The notes beneath the pieces were generated by a model, which searched no databases, was not told where the DNA came from, and saw only the letters and a program-made list of their open reading frames with translations. DNA of 64,000 nt, taken from Zelopaecilomyces penicillatus (Eukaryota; Ascomycota; Sordariomycetes; Hypocreales; Pseudodiploosporaceae). Of the stretch, positions 1 through 11,025 are shown one piece after another. The DNA is taken from positions 3,596,001-3,660,000 of the forward strand of contig VCCP01000001.1 of the NCBI GenBank assembly GCA_005765155.1, given 5' to 3'. Position 1 is the first letter of the stretch. The number at the start of each line of letters is the position of its first letter. A program made the translations under genes and the position numbers.

Positions 1-1957
1 TACCCGTACAGGCAGAGATCAACAGCCCGCAAACCAAGGGTTCTGAGCATGGCAATGATTGGTGAAGGTGGCAAGACTCGCGCAGCTTACGTAGCCGCCC
101 AATTCCCAAAGGAAAGGCTCGCACTTGGCGGCATCAATGGAATTTCCCTTTAGGACCAGGGGGGGGCTAACTAAGCTCCGGGGTTGCAGACGTTGACACT
201 GTCCGCTGCACTGTACCGCGCCACTGCAATCGTACGGCAGCGCACCGCGCGGACCGCCCCCAGGAAGCACCGTACGGACGTACCCTTAATTTAACGCAGA
301 CGGTGCTAGGTGTTGTGCTAGGACGCGCCGTGCTGGCTGCACGTGAAGCTTCGAGACGACCACGACCTCTTGGCTTTCTCTTGGGATTTTTTCTTGGGTG
401 ATGACGAGGCTCAGGGGTCGAAACAAATGAGCCAACCCTACTGCCCTTTTTGACACGAGCCCTCCCAGGTTGCCCCTAGTCTGTCTCCCACCCAAACCAA
501 CCAGAAGCCGTGCCAGAGCCTCTCCCTGTGACCTCAGAGACCCTCTGCAACCCTCCTTGCTGCTCGGGGTGTTGCGAGTCCACACATGCCACAAATACGG
601 GCGTGCTAAAATCCGTATGGGGGTCCAGGGGACTTACTCGCGCCGCAAGGTGGGATAGCGTACGGGGTATCCTATACGAGGAGGAGGATGCCAAATTAGA
701 CCGTTTCTTCACCCATTCGCTTAGCATTTGGTGTTCGTCAAGGTTGAGATGGAGAGAGACATTACAGAGGCAGTCGACCAGAAGAGGGAGAAACACGAGA
801 AAGCATAGCGCAGTCGTTCACTTGGGCACAAATCGAATCTGCACGCCTCTCCCTCGGCGGGCAGCCCCTCCATCATGTCTCTAACGCGCTCTTTTTGGGG
901 GGGGATTTAACCACGGGGATCTGTTAAAGTGAAAGTCGCAAAAGTACCGCCTTTTAATTACTGACCTGTTGGTCACCAGCTTGCAGTGGTGAGCATCCAT
1001 CCAGACGTGCCCAGGCACGGTAAATGATTGCTTAGCACAGCCAAGGCCCTGGGTTGCCGGGGAGAATGGCACCAGGCCAGGTGATATTGGTGACTGCTTC
1101 TGTGAGCAATGCAACCAGGCAACCCAACAGCAACAACAATAACAACCACGAACGAGTTGCAACTCGTACCAAAACGCCACCATCGGCCCCCGTCAACGCC
1201 GACAAGACGGTATTAATATCCCAATGGCCTAATCGGGCCTGCACTACTGTACAGCGCGCAGTGCAGCGCAGGCGACAGTGGGCCAAGCGCCACTAGGCAA
1301 TCTGGATGCCTCCATGCGACGACTCCACCACACCTGGGACTCACTCGCACCACACCCACACATGCCTCGCAGTGGCCGAGGATGGTCACTCGGCGCCTTA
1401 CGAGTCCCCTATCAGTCGCCGTCAGTCGCCAACAGTCCTACGAGGACCCTGTCTCAGCCGCCTGGTTCCTGAGATGCACTGCCCTAGCAGCTAGCTGGCC
1501 CTGGTTGGCCACCGTCGGTACCACTGGCGTCCATCCAGGCAAAGCCTCCAGAGCCCTCCAGAGCTCTCCAGGGCCTGTCGACAGGGGGAGCCCCTGGTCT
1601 TCCAGGAGGGCTTGGCTGTCGGGGAATACTCCATGGATGGAGTCGACCGAAATGGATTCAACCCGGCCGTTGCAGGACCCGCGAGGTAATAAAACACCCG
1701 TCTCATCGCTGCCACCCCATCTGCCTTCCTCCTCTGACCTTCCATTCTCCTCATAATCTCACCACATCCACCCGAGTTCGTTGCAACTCTCCGTTTTCTT
1801 TTTCGCATCTTCCCGTCTCTCGCTACCTACGGTACACAACTTTCGTTTATTTTCGTTTTCTTCTCGTGCTTCGGCTTCCTAGACGACACTTCGACCGCTT
1901 CTATTCTTCTCATCACTCCTATATTCGAGCTTTCTAGCAAATTAATCAACCGCAACA
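1..1957. other. Intergenic region upstream of the CRH gene
   Basis: I see no gene here. Open frames on both strands are short and lack family motifs or plausible intron structure. The last 200 bases before the ATG at 1958 are rich in pyrimidine tracts (about 1790-1925), as is common in the promoter and 5' leader of strongly expressed fungal genes. Confidence 0.6.
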
Positions 1958-3251
1958 ATGTTCGCCAAGTCTCTCTCCGCCGCCGCGGTGATTCTCGCTG
2001 CCTCTTCTCTGGTTTCCGGCCAGACCTTCACTGACTGCAATCCTCTGCAGAAGAGTATGTCTATTACTTTTCAACCTGAAGTGACCAGGATGGCTAACGT
2101 TTTTTCTCAAACAGCATGCAAGCCCGATCCTGCGTTCGGCAAGAACAAGGTCAACTGCGACTTCACCAAGGGTGCTTGCAGTGCCTTGAGCGAGCTCCCC
2201 GGCACCACTCTCAAGTATGACGGCAAGGGTGCCGTCTTCTCCATCTCCAAGGACAGCGAGGCCCCTACCGTGGCCACCGGCAAGTTCATCTTCTTCGGAC
2301 GTCTCGATGTTGAGGTCCAGGCTGCCGCCGGCAAGGGTATCGTCACCAGTGTTGTCCTTCAATCCAAGGATCTCGATGAGGTATGTGCAGCAACACGGAC
2401 TGGTGTTCACCTAGTCTGCTTTCCTTTTTTGGTGGAATTTCAAACTAACTTGGTTTCTCTAGATCGATTGGGAGTGGGTTGGCGGTGACAACGCCCAGGT
2501 GCAGACCAACTACTTCAGCAAGGGCGACACTTCTACCTACGACCGTGGTGCCTACCACCCCGTCTCCAACCCCACTGGTTCATTCCACACCTACTCTGTT
2601 GAGTGGACTTCCAAGGCTGTCAACTGGATCGTCGATGGCCAGACTGTCCGTACCCTGACCTATGAGCAGGCCAAGGGCGGCAGCGCTTTCCCTCAGACCC
2701 CCATGGAGATCAAGCTCGGCACCTGGGTTGCTGGCCGCAAGGACGCCCCCGAGGGTACCGTCCAGTGGGCCGGTGGTCGCGCCGATTTCTCCAACGGTCC
2801 CTCGCTCGGTTACTACAAGAGCGTCAAGATCACCGACTATGCCGGTGGTGATGGCCCTACCAACAAGGATGTCAAGGAGTACGTCTGGACCGACAAGACT
2901 GGTGACTGGAAGAGCATCAAGGTTGTCCAGGGCAACGGCAGCTCTGATGACGACAACGATGACAAGACCTCCACCAAGCCTCCTACCAAGACTTCCACCC
3001 ACGCTTCTACCCACACTTCTGAGTCTGACAAGAGCACCAAGACTGCCACCACCTTGTCCACTGCTGTTACCACCGATGCTAGCTCCACTGAGACCGACAC
3101 CCCTGCCTCCACCACTGGCACCCAGGTCACTGCTACTCCATCCAACGCCCCCAGCACTGTCCCTGGCAATGCTGGTATCAGCAACGTCGCCTCTCTCGGC
3201 GCAGCTCTGCTTGCCGGCGCTGGTGTCATGGCTGTCCAGATGTTCCTGTAA
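1958..3251 (+). CDS. crf1: GPI-anchored CRH-type GH16 glycosidase/transglycosylase
   Basis: Cell-wall enzyme of the Crh1/Utr2/Crf1 family. Members cut chitin and transfer it to beta-1,3/1,6-glucan, cross-linking the wall. I read three exons, 1958-2054, 2115-2380 and 2463-3251, giving 383 aa. Residues 1 to about 21 form a signal peptide ending VSG/QTF. The GH16 motif DEIDWEW lies at 120-126, with E121 and E125 as predicted nucleophile and acid/base; intron 2 falls inside this motif, between E121 and I122. A Ser/Thr-rich stalk follows the catalytic domain, and the last 25 residues are a hydrophobic GPI-attachment signal. I saw no chitin-binding CBM18 module, so this is Crh1-like in layout. The ATG follows a pyrimidine-rich leader and opens the signal peptide. 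Family assignment is firm; the exact orthologue is inferred. Confidence 0.95.
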
Positions 3252-4866
3252 ATACGGAAACGATGTATACTCCCTTTTTGCTTTTTGGATGTGGATGTAC
3301 TTTGTTTTTCGTGGACATGAGAAAAGGCATGTAGTATGAGGAAACGCTGCGTACGGAGAGCAGACCATCTAATATTATACAATTCGAGTCCATGGTTTTT
3401 ATTTATACACACACAAGCTCATCCTTTTTTCTTCGGCGAGGAAACCAGGATGAACTGGTTCTTACTTTTTAATGGATATGGGAGGCTGCTTTCCTCCCCC
3501 TGGTGCTGCCTCTTGGTATCAGGGGCTGGGTGCGGGTGATGACTGTTTTTTGGCACATTATGATTTGCGAGCGAAATATAATTAGAGATATATGCTAGGC
3601 AGACATGAGGAGTAGCGATGAGTGGCTTTTGCTCTTTGATAGAAGTATTGAATAAATATAGGTCGTTGAAATGATGTTTAATTTGAGTGCACGGATCCCC
3701 ATCTGTGAGTCAGACTAAAGAAGGATGCCTTAGATACCAGGCCTTAGCCTCAAATATCTAGGCGACTTGGTAGTAAATCACATAAAGTCGCCCCCACTTC
3801 TTGAGGTTGCATCGCCAACGCACCGGGAGCTGTGATGGTAGCTAAAGCCGGCAACTTACATGCAAGTTGGTATTGACGGTGCCATTCATCTTGCTACCGA
3901 GTCGTGAATTGCGCCTAGTCCTCTCAGATGGGAATGGAAGACGTGAAGGCTCAATGTTGGTGTTGGTATGGATTAGCCATCTTCGAATACATCACCACGG
4001 CGCGATGCAGATTTCTCCACTGGGATCTTACATGGGATTAGATCCCTGGTAATACCACGGAGTTTCCTGAATTACTACGTAATTATATACTGCACGTTGT
4101 GTTCCTGAGGGGGGGACGGAAAAGATGATGACAAGTGGATCAAGGTACCCAGTCAGTTCCGTTGCCTGTCATCCTGTGACGTCTGCTCCGAAGTCCGGCG
4201 TATCTTGACACTCCACTTTGGTGTTGACATTAACGTTGAAAATGAGTGCGAAGATGGTGTTGGTTTCTCAAGCAATTGTCTCAAATTGGGTAATGGTAAA
4301 TGGTTTCTTTCTTTTTTTTTTGCTGCTCACTGTAGTCATGATACTAGAAGAAAGATCAAGATGATAAAAAAGAATAGTACAGGGTTAGGGTTGACCGTGT
4401 TAGCCCAACGTCACACTTGAAACCGATGCCGGTACCGATGCCGGGGCACGCATGTGTGTCACCGCCCCACTCTTTTCCATATGCTCGATCCTCAACATTC
4501 CTCCTGGGCCGCTCAACTGATCTTGCCAGCATGTAAATTAGGTAGGTAGGGGATGGGGCCGTCAAAAACTGCTATAGCTAGCAAGCAAAGCCATAAGCCC
4601 TCCGAAACGGTCCGCCAAGATTCAATACCCAATGTGTGTCATCGCTGCGTGTGTAGGAAGTTTGCGGAGCAGCTAAGCTCACTGACCGCTTTCCGGCAGT
4701 TCTGAGACCATTGAGCTGTCCTTTCTTTTTTCTTTTTTTTCCCACTCTCTATTCTGTAGCTCCTCTTCATAAAGAAGCTTGATTCCCCCACCTCAGTTTT
4801 CTTCATCTTGTTCAGCTTCATCTTCATCCAATCCATCACGACAACTACTCAAGTAACACTGCAATC
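3252..4866. other. Intergenic region between CRH gene and ARG1
   Basis: No gene supported. The region holds the 3' end of the CRH gene and the promoter of ARG1. A short TTAGGG-like stretch (aGGGTTAGGGTT, about 4381-4392) is only two units and is not a telomeric array. Pyrimidine tracts at 4715-4745 and 4920-4970 flank the ARG1 start. I found no TGACTCA element for general amino-acid control in the 200 bases before the ATG. Confidence 0.55.
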
Positions 4867-6415
4867 ATGACCAAAGGCCGTGTCTGTCTGTAAGTTGGCC
4901 ATTAGGAGGGCAGGGCATTCCCCTCTCTTCCCCTCACTTGCCCTCCCTCCTCATCTTTTTCCCCCTTGACATCGTTATATTATCTAGATGAGCTGCTAAC
5001 CGTTCTTTCTCTGCGCAGCGCCTACTCGGGTGGTATGTTTATTTCTCTCTCGAGCTCGCAACATTTGGCTTGGCTCGGTTCGGTTTGGTGTGTCGAGTCA
5101 GTTGAACTAATGAAACCTTACTTACAGGTCTCGACACCTCGACCATTCTGAAATGGCTGATCAATGAGGGCTACAGTGTTGTCGTATGTTTTTTATCTTC
5201 TCCCGCCTCTGCGTTGTGGCTAGTCGGTCGGGTTTAGCTGACACACTCTTTCTATAGTGTTTCCTCGCCAATGTTGGCCAGCAAGAGGACTGGTCCGAGG
5301 TCGAGAAGAAGGCCCTGGCACTTGGTGCCGAGAAGATGGTCATTCTCGACCTGCAAAAGGAATTCGTCGACCAGATCGTATTCCGAGCCATCCAGTGCAA
5401 TGCCATCTACCAAGAGCGATACCTACTAGGAACCTCACTCGCCCGCCCCATCATTGCGCGAGCACAGGTCCGAGTTGCCATCGAGAACAAGTGTGAAATT
5501 CTCTCTCACGGTTGCACTGGCAAGGGCAACGATCAGATCCGATTTGAGCTTGCGTGGAAGGCTCTTGCTCCCAACATGACGGTCATTGCCCCGTGGAGAA
5601 TTCCCGAGTTCATCGCCAAGTTCCAGGGCCGCAATGACTTGCTCGCCTACGCAAAGGAGAACAACATCCCCGTCAGCTCGACCCCCAAGGCCCCCTGGTC
5701 GATGGATGAGAACATTGTTCACACCAGCTACGAGGCAGGAATCCTGGAGGACCCTGACCACTCTCCTCCCAAGGAGCTGTGGAAGATGACTCTCGACCCG
5801 TTTGATACCCCAGACAAGCCATATCACTTCACCATTACCTTCTCACAAGGTATTCCCACCAAGGTCGTTACCGAGGACAAGCAGGAAGTTACAGAGTCTG
5901 TCGAGCTCTTCAAGCTGCTCAACAAGATTGGTCATGACAACGGTGTCGGCCGAATTGACATCGTCGAGGACCGCTTCGTGGGCTTGAAGTCTCGAGGCTG
6001 CTACGACACCCCCGGCTTGACGATTGCTCGTCTTGCCCATCTTGATATCGAAGGTCTCGTCATGGACGCCAAGGTCCGAGAGCTTCGTGACATGTTTGTC
6101 ACCACTTCATGGTCCCGACAGCTGTACAACGGCATGTACTTCTCCCCTGAACGAGAGTTTGTCGAAGCCAGCATCCTCCAGTCCCAGCAGAATGTGGGTG
6201 GCCAGGTGCGAATGATGGTCTACAAGGGCAATGCCTTTGTCATCGGTCGCAGCAGCGACACAAGCAACCTTTACAGCCAGGAGGACGCATCAATGGACTC
6301 CTTGGAGACCTACTCACCTCTGGATGCCACTGGCTTTATCGCCATCAACGGAATCCGACTCCAGAAGTACGGCGAGGCTAAGATTGCCGAGGGCAAGCCC
6401 CTCACCCAGTCTTAA
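4867..6415 (+). CDS. ARG1: Argininosuccinate synthase
   Basis: Joins citrulline and aspartate using ATP to make argininosuccinate, the penultimate step of arginine synthesis, in the cytosol. I read four exons: 4867-4889, 5019-5032, 5128-5183 and 5258-6415, encoding 416 aa, the normal length. The N-terminus MTKGRVCLAYSGGLDTS contains the P-loop AYSGGLDTS of the N-type ATP pyrophosphatase fold, and this motif is assembled across three exons. Exon 2 is only 14 nt; skipping it would shift the frame and destroy the ATP site. Downstream the family segments CFLANVGQ and HGCTGKGNDQIRFE are intact. The start is fixed because the P-loop must lie within the first 20 residues. Neighbours are unrelated in function. 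Confidence 0.97.
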
Positions 6416-7941
6416 AAAATAAGTAGTATTTGATACCATTTGATGAGTTGTTACGATGATGTCTGGAGTACGGGAGCGGAAAAGCTGGTCAGGGGAAAAA
6501 TAATGAAAATTAGGTGAATTAGAACTCGAGTATAATTGTACTAGTGTTGGCACCAATTGCCAACATGTATAAACCAGTGTTGCACTGTGGCTCTGTGACT
6601 TGAAACTTTATTATTGACATGACTTGTCCATTTTGCCCCTTGCAGTTCACCTTTTTGATGGAATATTCGTAGTACCAACTTCTTCAACGTCTACCTGTGG
6701 TATTGGTATGGAAGCAACTGGGGAAACATCAGAGAGATTGACATCTCATCCAAAGAACGTTTCCTCGAGTGGATACCTGCCAAACATACAAACGCCGCAA
6801 GCGTCGGCTCGTTCCGGATCACACGTAACCTGAACGGTTCGAGAAAAGCGGGTTGTGCTGGTGCAACTTGAGTCTATGCTGCCGAATGGCGTTGAGTGGA
6901 TTCAACAAGGTTCAGTAACACCTGTAGGCAAACAGTTGTGTATCCAGCCGTACTGTCACCATCTCCCCCATAATGGTAAGATGAGGCGAAAAAAGGCAGC
7001 AAAACATGTGATGGCGATGCTACGTGACAGGATTTGCACTTGACAAGTGTCATTGCATCTACGGGAAGGTACGTGTAGATCATGGGTTAATGTCATGATA
7101 CGATTGCTGACTATGTCATTGTTTACTTACAGGTGGTAGGATATAAATGTCTATTTTTTGAAGTAAATATGTGTTGATCCTGTGACTTTGCGCTATGGAT
7201 AAGGTCTTGGTACGTTTGCTACATAACAATGTCCAGGGAGACACGACAACTTGCTAGGCACTTGGAAGAAGTTAGGCAGCTGCCAAGTAGATAACCAAAT
7301 ATGGACATGCTGTGTTTGCTCTTCAACTTGGCTACAGCTTTGACGAGGTATCATCGTGCCCTCGAAACTTTGGTAGGCTAGGCTCGGAGCTTTTCTGTAC
7401 GAGCTTGAGCTGGAATAGGGGATTGAGATGTAAAGATGAGATGTGCTGGTGCCATGCTTCCAGAAGGACTTGCTCACAACTAGCAACGTAACAACGGGTA
7501 TATAGAGGCGAAGCCAAGGCGAGCCTGTGAACATGTGAATGTTGGAGGATGACATGGTGCAACTCTATTTCGTGTCGTATGCTCCTTACAAGGGCAAGGT
7601 TTTGCGGCAAGTACCGCGAATGGACGATTATCCCGGGCTACCTATACCTACTATTTACTACAGCAATAGTTGGTATTGCAGCTGCAACTGCTACTACTAC
7701 ATACTAGAAGCCAAACGGTAGATGTACTGCCGTTACAAGAGGGGCGCTGGGTGGAGCTTGTCAACCAGGTTGAACTCTCCTGCCTTATCCTTCCCTCCAT
7801 CTCTACAGTTTCCACGTGAGGCCGCCAGCATCTCGCAGCTGTCATGTCCATCCTGATGATGAGAACCGCCTTCAAGGAAGGCAGACACAGCATCTCGTCA
7901 CATGGGGGAGGCTGTTTGCAAAAATGCCGATCCCTTTATAG
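6416..7941. other. Intergenic region between ARG1 and the M4 peptidase
   Basis: No gene supported. It holds the ARG1 3' region and the upstream part of the peptidase promoter. Open frames on either strand are short and show no recognisable domain. Confidence 0.5.
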
Positions 7942-7949
7942 TATATAAG
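7942..7949 (+). promoter_or_regulatory. TATA-like element of the M4 peptidase gene
   Basis: A TATATAAG octamer stands about 227 bases before the ATG at 8176. A long C/T- and CAA-rich leader lies between it and the ATG. This fits a TATA box driving the peptidase transcript, but transcription start data are absent. Confidence 0.5.
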
Positions 7950-8175
7950 GGGAGGAAGGAGGCTCCTTTTCCCATCTCTCATCCCGTCTCATCAGCCGCA
8001 GCATCACTCTGCATTTGCCTCCCATCACAACAACAACAACATCATCACCCTCGCCCGCATTTTGCATCGTCTTTTTTCTTCCTCTACTTTATCCTCATCT
8101 TCAGCCAACCTATTTACAGCTGCTGCCCTCTTCTGTCAACTACAGCCCTGCAAGAAAATCAACAAGATTCCCAAC

Positions 8176-9548
8176 ATGGCCGGCCGGTGCTATATCGTCC
8201 CTCCTCACCTGCTGCAGGCCATAGCCGACTCGGAGCACAACTCTGAAAGCACCCGTGCCAAGGCTAAAGCCTCGCTTGCCTCTCACAATGCTGTTACCAA
8301 GACACGAAAGGAGAGTATCGGCGCTGTGCTGGCTGCCAGACAGCCCTCTAGTGGCAGCAGCCAGCCCTTTGTCCCCGCACATATCCTCAGCCATATCGCT
8401 GAATCAGACATGGTCGACGAGGCTGCTCGTGAGCGCGCAAAGCGAGCTCTAGCCCATTCCAAGACTTTGGCCGAGCGCACCAAGACAGACAAGAAAAAGG
8501 ACGAAGCTCTAGCAGCAGGGAAAGGCGCTGATTGTGACCTCAAGGACAGTGTCCAGCGAGCTGTATATGACGCCAAACATAGCGAAAACGAAACCGATTT
8601 ACCAGGCAAACTTGTCCGAGGCGAAGGCCAGGTCAAGGTCAAGGATAAAGCTGTCAATGAAGCCTACGACAACGTGGGGACTGTTCTTGATTTCTACAAG
8701 ACTCACTTCAAGTGGAAATCCATTGACAACAAGAACATGAAAGTCGTCAGTTCTGTTCACTTTGGCAAGGAGTATGAAAATGCTTGTCAGTGGCCCCCTT
8801 TACTCCCTGCACCCATGTCCCTTTTTCCTTTGACGTGGGGGCTGACTTTTTCTTCATAGTCTGGGATTCCGATGTGCGGCAAATGGTCTTTGGAGACGGC
8901 GGCGAGTTCCTCAACAACTTCACCGGTTGCATAGATGTTATTGGGCACGAAATGACACATGCAATTACGGAGCACACTAGCCCCTTGGACTATCAAGGCC
9001 AACCAGGTGCTTTGAACGAGCATGTTTCTGATGTTTTTGGAATCATGGTCAAACAGAAGCTCCAGAATGAGAAATCAGACAAGGCAGATTGGCTCATTGG
9101 CGAGGATTGTATTCTCCCCGGCGTCAAGGGTGTCGCTTTGCGAAGCATGAAGACACCTGGTAAAGCATACGATGATCCTCGATTTGTAGGTGCAAAATCA
9201 CCTTGTCGATTCTACCCCGAACTGACGTCTTCTTAGGGCAAAGATCCTCAAGTTAACAACATGTCGGACTTTAAGGACATGTATGAGGACAATGGCGGCG
9301 TCCACATCTTTTCAGGCATACCCAACAAGGCATTCTACCTAGTGGCCAAGGCATGTGGAGGCTACTCGTGGGAAAAGGCTGGACAGATTTGGTGGAAGGC
9401 TCTACAGAGTGGCGAGATTCCACCCAAGTGCACGTTTTTACAATTTGCAGACGTGACGGTTGAATCAGCCAAGGAGGCGTATGACGAGGAGACTGCCAAG
9501 AAGGTTCGCAAGGCTTGGACTGATGTCGGTGTCATCAGGGGCGTCTAG
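8176..9548 (+). CDS. M4 (thermolysin-like) zinc metallopeptidase, protealysin type
   Basis: Predicted zinc endopeptidase of the M4 family. I read three exons, 8176-8785, 8860-9185 and 9237-9548, encoding 415 aa. The zinc site is HEMTH (H233, E234, H237) with a third ligand E257 in NEHVSD, exactly 24 residues from H233 as in thermolysin. The GGVHIFSGIPNKAF segment carries the catalytic His335. The N-terminus has no signal peptide. Instead it has two copies of a Pro-His/Leu motif, YIVPPHLLQAI (6-16) and PFVPAHILSHI (64-74), each followed by an R/K/A helix. One such PPY-L-like motif marks the short propeptide of bacterial protealysins; two is unusual. LPGKLVRGEG after residue 140 opens the mature enzyme. 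Short introns with fungal signals show it is a resident gene, though the architecture is bacterial and may reflect old transfer. Substrate unknown. Confidence 0.92.
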
Positions 9549-9906
9549 AAGAAGTCGGACAACTGGTGCAGCCCGCTGTAAGCAAGGGCTCTGGTATGCT
9601 GAAACACTATGCTATTATATCCTCTTGGTGGTGCGAAGAGCCGTCTCCTAGCTGGTAGTAACCAATCATTATGAACTCGTCTGGTGATGATTCTATCTGT
9701 GTTTGGCTGTAGTTGGTGATGTCTCTGTCACTGGGCGAGTTGTGACTGGGTCCTGGGTTTAGGAAAGAGCGGCCTTGCCTTCTTGCCGCACCAGTGCCGT
9801 AGTCATGAGACAGACTCATCAATATTTATCATGGAGTATGCATTTTTGGGAGAAACTCAACCTACCAAGCCATTGATGGCATGTATACGTTATCTGCCCA
9901 ATAACG
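9549..9906. other. Short intergenic spacer
   Basis: This holds the 3' region of the peptidase gene and the leader of the Sec63-domain gene. There is no room for, and no trace of, the helicase domains that normally precede a MER3 Sec63 region. Confidence 0.55.
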
Positions 9907-11025
9907 ATGGAAAGTCACGGCAAGAAAGCATCGCTCCCAATGTCGACATCGAGCCCTGTTGTAGGTGCCACGGTGCTTGCAACACCGCCATCTACAGCCA
10001 AGCCCCCAGAAAACGATATCCAGCTTCGCTACAAGTTATCGGCACCAACCTTCAAGGCCATAGGTGCGATCCGCAAAGCTCCGGAGCGGCGACACGTGCT
10101 CGAGATTGCATGCCACGCGACCGAGTTTCGACTATTTCCGATAAAACAGGCTGAGAAGGGCCTGTTTCGATGGATCAACGAGCATACCGGTATCCCATAC
10201 CCAATCCCCCAGGCGATCTCGGAGCCCTGGCACAAGGTGTTTTTGCTGGTGCAAATCGACCTTCAGCGAAAAGGCTGGCCAAACAAGATATCGGTAGCCG
10301 GGCGAAAGGAGCTCTTCGGAGAAACCGGGCGCATCTACAAACTGCTAGACCGGGTGGAGCGGTGCCTGGTTGACATACTGGGGCAGAGGCAGGACGGACG
10401 CGGTGTCAATGTCGCGCTGGACGTGCTGCGGAGCATCAAGGCCAAGGTGTGGCAGGGCAATGAGATGGAGCTGCTGCAGCTGGAAGGAATTGGGGCTGCC
10501 AAGATGGAAAAGTTGGTGCAGGCTGGGGTGAAGAGTATAAGGCAGCTATCGGAGCTGGAGTGCTACCATATTGAGAGGCTGCTGAGTCGGAACCCGCCGT
10601 TTGGACACCAGTTGCGACATCGATTGGAGAGGTTCCCGCAGCTGACAATTCGGCTTGAGGTTCTCGGGATGTATGAGCCACCAACTATTACTTTGAAAGA
10701 GGATGGGAAAGGGGGGGAAGAAGCCGTCGCGAGTGGCTCTCTTCACGCAAAGGAAAGGCAGGCATTGTGGATTGCTCGGGTGATTCTGGGATACGACAAT
10801 GAAAAGGTTCCGGCGTGGAATGGGGTGAGTCCATGGACGACGTTTGTCATTGAGGGTGACGAGGGTCGACTGGTGTGGTTCTGGCGCGGCAATGTGAAGA
10901 GGCTAGTAGAGGGTGGTAAGGAAATGGTGATTGGGCTGGCGGTGAGGAAGGGAGAGACGCTCAAAACCACCTTTGCTTGCGAAGAGATTGTGGGGACGAT
11001 GGTTCGGGAGGGGTTTGTTGTGTGA
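9907..11025 (+). CDS. MER3/HFM1-like Sec63-domain protein lacking the helicase
   Basis: A single-exon, 372-aa frame. Residues 1 to about 38 are low in complexity. The rest matches the C-terminal Sec63 region of MER3/HFM1, the meiotic DNA helicase that stabilises crossover intermediates. It starts at the segment YKLSAPTFKAI, continues through FRWINEHTGIPYPI, a helix-hairpin-helix-like stretch (LEGIGAAKMEKLVQAG) and the hallmark SRNPPFG. It ends in the immunoglobulin-like part (VPAWNGVSP, WFWRGN, CEEIVGT). The DEAD-box helicase core and winged helix are absent, and the previous gene ends 358 bases upstream, so this is a detached domain, not an exon I missed. An optional GTGAGT donor at 11021 and an acceptor at 11161 could add about 58 codons to 11340. 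It could be a free scaffold/DNA-binding protein or a decaying partial duplicate. Family call is good; function is unknown. Confidence 0.8.
   Translation: MESHGKKASLPMSTSSPVVGATVLATPPSTAKPPENDIQLRYKLSAPTFKAIGAIRKAPERRHVLEIACHATEFRLFPIKQAEKGLFRWINEHTGIPYPIPQAISEPWHKVFLLVQIDLQRKGWPNKISVAGRKELFGETGRIYKLLDRVERCLVDILGQRQDGRGVNVALDVLRSIKAKVWQGNEMELLQLEGIGAAKMEKLVQAGVKSIRQLSELECYHIERLLSRNPPFGHQLRHRLERFPQLTIRLEVLGMYEPPTITLKEDGKGGEEAVASGSLHAKERQALWIARVILGYDNEKVPAWNGVSPWTTFVIEGDEGRLVWFWRGNVKRLVEGGKEMVIGLAVRKGETLKTTFACEEIVGTMVREGFVV

Noticed and set aside
4381..4392. Telomere-like GGGTTAGGG
   Set aside because: Only two units; no array and no subtelomeric context.
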